A DNA stretch of 64,000 bases from Nitrosomonas sp. (GTDB taxonomy: Bacteria; Pseudomonadota; Gammaproteobacteria; Burkholderiales; Nitrosomonadaceae), in contig JADJLM010000002.1 in NCBI GenBank assembly GCA_016710135.1, positions 1-64,000 on the forward strand. Reading direction: 5' to 3'. The notes beneath the pieces are model-generated. The model had not been told where the DNA came from. It searched no databases and saw only the letters and a program-made list of their open reading frames with translations. Positions 59,570-64,000 of the stretch are shown piece after piece (within the stretch, counting starts at the first letter, position 1; each line of letters begins with the position of its first letter). The position numbers and the translations under genes were made by a program.

Positions 59570-59675
59570 ATCATTTTTTTGTTGAGTAATTACCCAGAAT
59601 CCAGTCATGTTATATCGAGCATGAGTCTATTCAGATTCAAGTAATTATTCTACCCTTCGAGAGGGAAATTGAGTC

Positions 59676-61517
59676 ATGTCACAATCTGTATCATTGCTTT
59701 TTGGTGTGCATGCCCACCAGCCCGTTGGAAATTTTCCAGAGGTGTTGGAGGACGCACATATTCGCTGTTACAAACCTTTTCTGCATGTAGTACATCGCTA
59801 TCCTGATTTTAAATTTGCAGTGCATTTTTCCGGATGGTTACTCGACTATTTATTCGAGCATCATCCAGAAGATATGAAGTTACTTAGAGCAATGGTGAAG
59901 CGAGGTCAGGTGGAATTATTTAGTGCCGGTGATACGGAGCCTGTTCTAGCAACAATACCAAACCGTGATCGAATCGGACAGCTGGAAACTTTTTCAAAAA
60001 AGTTAAGTAGAAAATTAGGGCAGCGGCCTCAGGGAGCTTGGTTAACAGAGAGAGTTTGGGAATCTACTGTTATTCCAGCATTAGCCGATTGTGGAATAAA
60101 CTACGTCATTGTAGATGATTATCATTTTCTCTGTGCAGGAAAAACGAAAGCTGAGCTGAAAAAATTTGGAATTTGGCCTGAGACCTATCAATGGGTTTAT
60201 GAAAAAGGATGGCTAGAACAGTTTATACAGGGGGCACTTAGTTCTTCTAGAATAACAACAAGTCATTATTGTGATTACCATGCTTCGGAAAAGTCTCGTG
60301 GCATCATTTATCTCCCAACAACTTCTTATATTGAGATGAATGAGTGGACATTGCCTGCAGAGCAAGCAAATAGGTATGCTGATTTAATTCAACAGGCTAA
60401 AGCATCAGGAGCGTATGAGCACAATAAACCTTTTCTAAGAGGAGGGATTTGGAAAAATTTTTTTTCACGTTATCCTGAATCGAATTGGATGCATAAACGA
60501 ATGCTGAGTTTGTCACAGCGTTTTGCTTTGCTTCCAGGTAAACAACAAAGTGCACGCATACGAGAGAAACTTTATGCGTCACAAGCCAATGATGCATATT
60601 GGCATGGATTATTTGGTGGTCTATATCTTCCACATCTGAGGCGCGCAGTATTTAATAATATCGTAGAACTTGAAGCGATGTTGGATCTAATTGTGCCAAG
60701 GCCGGCCATCTATAAGGAAGATACAGATCTAGATGGGGTAGAAGAAATCTATTTGAATAATAGAATGTTGCAAGTAATTTCAAAGCTGGATGGGACTGCC
60801 AGCATTTGTGAATTTGACGCCTATAAGCTTAAGCATAATTTTGGTGATACGCTTCGTAGGCAGGAAGAGCATTATTATCGTAAAATTAAATGTGACATAC
60901 CAAATTTACAACGGCAAAGTGAGTCAGGTATCGCATCAGCTCATGATCGTTTGAGTTTTAAACATCAAATAAACTCAGCGGATTTAGAAGGAGGAATGAA
61001 CGCGCAAACTCTTTTTATTGAATCAATCAATGATCATTCAATGATTTATCAATTAGAATCAAAGCAGGATAGCTGTATAAAATTTCAAACGGAATTCAAT
61101 GGCTATAAAATTAATAAAAAGATTGAATTAATTGAAAATCAACTGCTGATAACGTATACTTCTAAGTCCCGTATAGAAGCTAATCTAAAGACAGAACTGA
61201 ACTTGGCCATGCCTAGTTGCGATGGCGTTGGTGGAAAGTATGTTATAGATGAGTTAGTTCTGGGTGGATTCGGGCAGAGAATAGATTTGATGGGATTTAC
61301 CAATATCCTTCTAGAAGACAGTACATTAAGAGGCAAGTTATTGCTTACTGTGACATGTGAAAGTAAGTTCGAGGCAATGCCATTCTATTCAGTATCGCAG
61401 TCTGAAGGCGGGTTTGAAAAGATTATGCAAGCAGTTAAATTGGTGCTGGTATGGCCATACGTGCCTGAGCAATTAACGATTACATTGACAGCTATAGAAT
61501 TAAACGAGGCGGCTTGA
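59676..61517 (+). CDS. GH57 4-alpha-glucanotransferase-like protein lacking its acid/base segment
   Basis: A 613-residue protein close to the 4-alpha-glucanotransferases of GH57 (catalytic domain plus the C-terminal DUF1925/DUF1926-type beta domains). It starts VSLLFGVHAHQPVGNFPEVL and has the nucleophile in GAWLTERVWESTVIP and the strand NYVIVDDYHFLCAGK. The reading then jumps from KTKAEL straight to KKFGIWPETYQWVYEKGWLE. Family members have about 57 more residues here, ending in DDGEKFG, whose aspartate is the acid/base (D214 in the Thermococcus litoralis enzyme). The remaining parts (RGGIWKNFFSRYPESNWMHK, NDAYWHGLFGGLYLPHLRRA) are normal. The frame is intact across the gap. Either a real in-frame deletion that inactivates hydrolysis or an assembly loss. 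Confidence 0.88.
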   Translation: MSQSVSLLFGVHAHQPVGNFPEVLEDAHIRCYKPFLHVVHRYPDFKFAVHFSGWLLDYLFEHHPEDMKLLRAMVKRGQVELFSAGDTEPVLATIPNRDRIGQLETFSKKLSRKLGQRPQGAWLTERVWESTVIPALADCGINYVIVDDYHFLCAGKTKAELKKFGIWPETYQWVYEKGWLEQFIQGALSSSRITTSHYCDYHASEKSRGIIYLPTTSYIEMNEWTLPAEQANRYADLIQQAKASGAYEHNKPFLRGGIWKNFFSRYPESNWMHKRMLSLSQRFALLPGKQQSARIREKLYASQANDAYWHGLFGGLYLPHLRRAVFNNIVELEAMLDLIVPRPAIYKEDTDLDGVEEIYLNNRMLQVISKLDGTASICEFDAYKLKHNFGDTLRRQEEHYYRKIKCDIPNLQRQSESGIASAHDRLSFKHQINSADLEGGMNAQTLFIESINDHSMIYQLESKQDSCIKFQTEFNGYKINKKIELIENQLLITYTSKSRIEANLKTELNLAMPSCDGVGGKYVIDELVLGGFGQRIDLMGFTNILLEDSTLRGKLLLTVTCESKFEAMPFYSVSQSEGGFEKIMQAVKLVLVWPYVPEQLTITLTAIELNEAA

Positions 61518-61526
61518 TGTGTATTC

Positions 61527-61555
61527 TTGACAGATGGGTTTAAACCCCATAGAAT
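61527..61555 (+). promoter_or_regulatory. Sigma-70-type promoter of the str operon, with a palindromic spacer
   Basis: TTGACA (61527-61532), a 17-base spacer and TAGAAT (61550-61555) give a near-consensus promoter 10 bp after the GH57 stop and 165 bp before rpsL. The spacer (61534-61550) is almost palindromic, ATGGGTTTAAACCCCAT, with one extra C, and may bind a regulator. Confidence 0.75.
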
Positions 61556-61719
61556 CCCCAGTCTTTTGTATCTGGCAATACAAGTTCATGGATATAGCAT
61601 ACTTGCTAACACCAAGATGGTGATGGAAATGGTAGTGGTGTAGTTAGGAAGCAAGCGGAGCAAATTGCCAAGAAAGTTAAAATAAGTTAAATAAGAGAAG
61701 CAAGTCATTAGATTATAAA

Positions 61720-62091
61720 ATGCCAACGATAAGTCAATTAATTAAAAAGCCGCGGAAAGACAAAAGAGTTAAAAGTAAAGTGCCGGCCTTGGAAAGTTGT
61801 CCTCAGAAAAGAGGGGTGTGTACACGTGTATATACAACAACACCTAAAAAGCCAAACTCTGCTTTGCGAAAAGTTGCAAGAGTTAGGTTAACTAATGGTT
61901 TTGAAGTAACGAGTTATATTGGCGGGGAAGGACATAATTTACAAGAACATTCCGTCGTGCTGATACGAGGCGGGCGTGTGAAGGATCTTCCTGGTGTAAG
62001 GTATCATACTGTTCGCGGTAGTTTAGACACAGCGGGAGTAAAAGATAGAAAACAAGGGCGTTCTAAGTATGGTTCTAAAAAACCAAAATAA
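61720..62091 (+). CDS. rpsL: 30S ribosomal protein S12
   Basis: A 123-residue protein of the 30S decoding centre. It reads MPTISQLIKKPRKDKRVKSK, then the conserved KPNSALRKVARVRLTNGFEV and the loop GHNLQEHSVVLIRGGRVKDLPG-type with HNLQEHSVVLIRGGRVKDLP, ending GRSKYGSKKPK. No breaks. Residue positions linked to streptomycin resistance (K of KPNSA and K of RVKDLP) are wild type. First gene of the str operon, followed by rpsG and fusA. No ribosome site is obvious before the ATG; the leader is AT-rich and long. Confidence 0.97.
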   Translation: MPTISQLIKKPRKDKRVKSKVPALESCPQKRGVCTRVYTTTPKKPNSALRKVARVRLTNGFEVTSYIGGEGHNLQEHSVVLIRGGRVKDLPGVRYHTVRGSLDTAGVKDRKQGRSKYGSKKPK

Positions 62092-62145
62092 AATACCCTA
62101 AACAGAAGTTAATTGATGATATTTGAATTTTTCTAAGGTAAGTAA

Positions 62146-62616
62146 ATGTCAAGGCGGAGAGAAATACCGAAGCGAGAGATTTTGCCAGATCCGAAGTATA
62201 GCAATATCGAGGTGGCAAAATTTGTGAATGTTTTGATGACTCGTGGTAAGAAGTCTGTTGCTGAAAGAATCATCTATGGAGCGCTATCGCAGGTAGAGAA
62301 AAAGACGGGAAAAAATCCTGTTGAAGTTTTTACAATAGCTTTAGGTAATATAAGGCCAATTGTTGAGGTGAAGAGTCGAAGAGTCGGCGGGGCAAATTAT
62401 CAGGTGCCAGTCGAGGTGAGATCTGTTCGGCGTAATGCGTTAGCTATGCGGTGGCTCAGGGATGCGGCTCGTAAAAGAAATGAGAAGTCAATGGATTTGC
62501 GCTTGGCTGTGGAGTTAATAGAGGCATCGGAAGGACGTGGTGGTGCGATAAAGAAAAGAGAAGAAGTACATCGAATGGCGGAATCAAATAAAGCATTCTC
62601 GCATTATCGATTCTAG
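62146..62616 (+). CDS. rpsG: 30S ribosomal protein S7
   Basis: A 156-residue protein that nucleates assembly of the 30S head. It has MSRRREIPKREILPDPKYSN, NVLMTRGKKSVAERIIYGAL, RRVGGANYQVPVEVRSVRRN, AMRWLRDAARKRNEKSMDLR and KREEVHRMAESNKAFSHYRF, all typical. It lies 54 bp after rpsL; TAAGGTAAGT provides a weak ribosome site. In many bacteria S7 binds its own message between rpsL and rpsG; I do not see a clear structure here, but the spacing allows it. Confidence 0.97.
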   Translation: MSRRREIPKREILPDPKYSNIEVAKFVNVLMTRGKKSVAERIIYGALSQVEKKTGKNPVEVFTIALGNIRPIVEVKSRRVGGANYQVPVEVRSVRRNALAMRWLRDAARKRNEKSMDLRLAVELIEASEGRGGAIKKREEVHRMAESNKAFSHYRF

Positions 62617-62681
62617 AGTCTTTTTAAAGATTTTTGAAAGCACTAGAAAATTTAGTTTAATTTCAGTTAGTAAGGTTTGAT

Positions 62682-64000
62682 GTGTCTAGAAAAACACCTA
62701 TAGAGCGTTATCGTAACATTGGCATTATGGCTCATATAGATGCCGGAAAAACAACAACTACAGAGCGAGTTTTGTTTTACACCGGGGTATCTCATAAATT
62801 GGGTGAGGTACACGACGGTGCTGCAACCATGGATTGGATGGAGCAAGAGCAGGAGAGAGGTATAACAATAACATCTGCTGCAACGACTTGCTTTTGGAGT
62901 GGAATGGCCAAAAATTATCCAGAGCATCGTGTCAACATTATTGATACACCCGGTCATGTGGATTTTACGATTGAAGTAGAACGCTCATTGCGGGTTCTGG
63001 ATGGTGCCTGTACAGTTTTTTGTGCGGTAGGTGGGGTTCAGCCACAGACAGAGACGGTTTGGCGTCAGGCCAATAAATATAAAGTTCCTAGATTGGCATT
63101 TGTAAATAAAATGGATCGATCAGGGGCTAATTTTAATCGAGTTCAGGAGCAAATTAAATCAAGGCTTAAAGCGGTGCCAGTTCCGATCCAATTGCCGATA
63201 GGCGCTGAAGATAAATTTGAAGGGATTGTAGATTTAATAAAACTGAAAGCAATTTATTGGGATGAGGCTTCTCAAGGAATGAGATATGAGGAGCGCGATG
63301 TACCTAAAGATATGATGGATGCGGTGGTAGCGGCTCGAGAAGCTATGATTGAGTCGGCAGCGGAAGCTTCAGAAGAATTGATGAATAAATATCTAGAGAG
63401 TGGCGAATTAGCTGCGGAGGACATAAAAAAAGGAATAAGAGTCAGAACGCTTGCAAATGAAATTGTGCCCATGTTATGTGGTTCAGCGTTCAAGAACAAA
63501 GGTGTTCAAGCGATGCTTGACGCGGTAATAGATTTTCTACCTTCTCCACTAGATAAACCAGCAATTCAGGGAGTAAAACTAAATGGTGACAAAGACGAGC
63601 GTCATGCAAATGATGAAGAGCCATTTTCAAGTCTGGCATTTAAGATAGCGACTGATCCATATGTTGGGCAGCTAATTTTCTTTCGTGTTTACTCAGGAGT
63701 AGTAAATTCAGGTGATACGGTATATAAGTCAGTAAAGCAGAGAAAAGAAAGAGGTGGTCGATTGTTAGAAATGCATGCCAATCAAAGAGATGAGATAAAA
63801 GAAGTGCGTGCTGGTGACATAGCGGCAGCAGTTGGGCTGAAGGAGGTGGTCACAGGCGATACTCTGTGTGATACAGAACATATAATCACATTAGAAAGAA
63901 TGGATTTTCCTGAGCCAGTAATTCATGTTGCAGTTGAGCCAAAGACGAAAAATGATCAGGAGAAATGGGGATAGCGCTTAATAGGTTGGCGCAAGAAGAT
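62682..64000 (+). CDS. fusA: Elongation factor G, cut by window edge, frameshifted at 63966
   Basis: Drives ribosome translocation with GTP. GTG 62682 gives MSRKTPIERYRNIGIMAHID. GTPase motifs: IMAHIDAGKTTTTERVL (G1), RGITITSAATTCFW (switch I), IIDTPGHVDFTIEVERS (G3), FVNKMDRSGANFNRV (G4) and LCGSAFKNKGVQAMLDAV (G5). Domain II follows (ATDPYVGQLIFFRVYSGVVN). Near 63966 the frame ends at KWG-stop, but restoring one A in the run GAGAAA-ATGGGG gives EKMGIALNRLAQED, the expected sequence, which runs to the window end. An essential gene broken by one base in a homopolymer points to sequence error. Confidence 0.95.

Noticed and set aside
1..64000. CRISPR array or prophage
   Set aside because: No short direct repeats with regular spacers, and no integrase, capsid, tail or lysis genes were found on either strand.

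Overview
The window reads as a chromosome segment of a betaproteobacterium of the Nitrosomonas (ammonia-oxidising Nitrosomonadaceae) type. The best single marker is a small secreted His-rich protein at 27313-27657 that matches SmbP, the small metal-binding protein described from Nitrosomonas europaea. The core genes (ileS-lspA, lpdA with an N-terminal lipoyl domain, an rpsL-rpsG-fusA operon, glycogen genes with two GH57 enzymes) fit that group. No rRNA, CRISPR array, replication origin, phage module or integrase is visible.

Layout. 1-9540 is housekeeping: NAD malic enzyme (-), group III truncated haemoglobin, ribF-ileS-lspA, a DUF2007 protein, a TonB-dependent receptor and a small membrane protein. 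A 3' fragment of tRNA-Leu (9588-9650, - strand) opens an accessory region to about 23 kb. It is crowded with insertion sequences (IS630, three kinds of IS3, IS481, IS5, IS110) and carries a DUF488 gene with a convergent unknown partner, a CTP-transferase-type membrane protein and a RIO-type kinase. 23.2-36.8 kb holds a GGDEF-EAL protein, smbP, a potassium channel, a DUF2278 gene split by an IS481 element, a secreted lipase, a Kazal-domain lipoprotein, lpdA, proA, a nucleotidyltransferase and the intact tRNA-Leu(UAA). A second, inverted copy of the nested IS3/IS110 cassette follows (37.4-40.1 kb). 40.2-43 kb is a TetR/DUF4242/TPR cluster with matching operators. 43.2-54 kb holds envelope and stress genes (MsrA-Trx-MsrB, L,D-transpeptidase, pentapeptide repeats, lytic transglycosylase, cardiolipin synthase) and nadA. 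54-61.5 kb is glycogen metabolism (glgB divergent from glgC-GH57-GH57). The window ends in the str operon behind a strong promoter.

The tRNA-Leu fragment and the intact tRNA-Leu face opposite ways, and the two IS3/IS110 cassettes between and beyond them are also inverted. The simplest reading is an island integrated in tRNA-Leu followed by inversion of about 19-37 kb between IS copies.

Many genes carry one- or two-base deletions, mostly in homopolymers, including genes that cannot be dispensable (ileS, fusA). These look like sequencing or assembly errors, so a frameshift alone is not taken here as proof of a pseudogene.

The most interesting leads are the DUF488 pair in the tRNA-bounded island, a covarying RNA hairpin that would hide the transposase start site in the IS481 elements, the long non-coding end of the IS110 element (bridge-RNA candidate), the second GH57 enzyme that lacks the segment carrying its acid/base residue, and the TetR operator pair.
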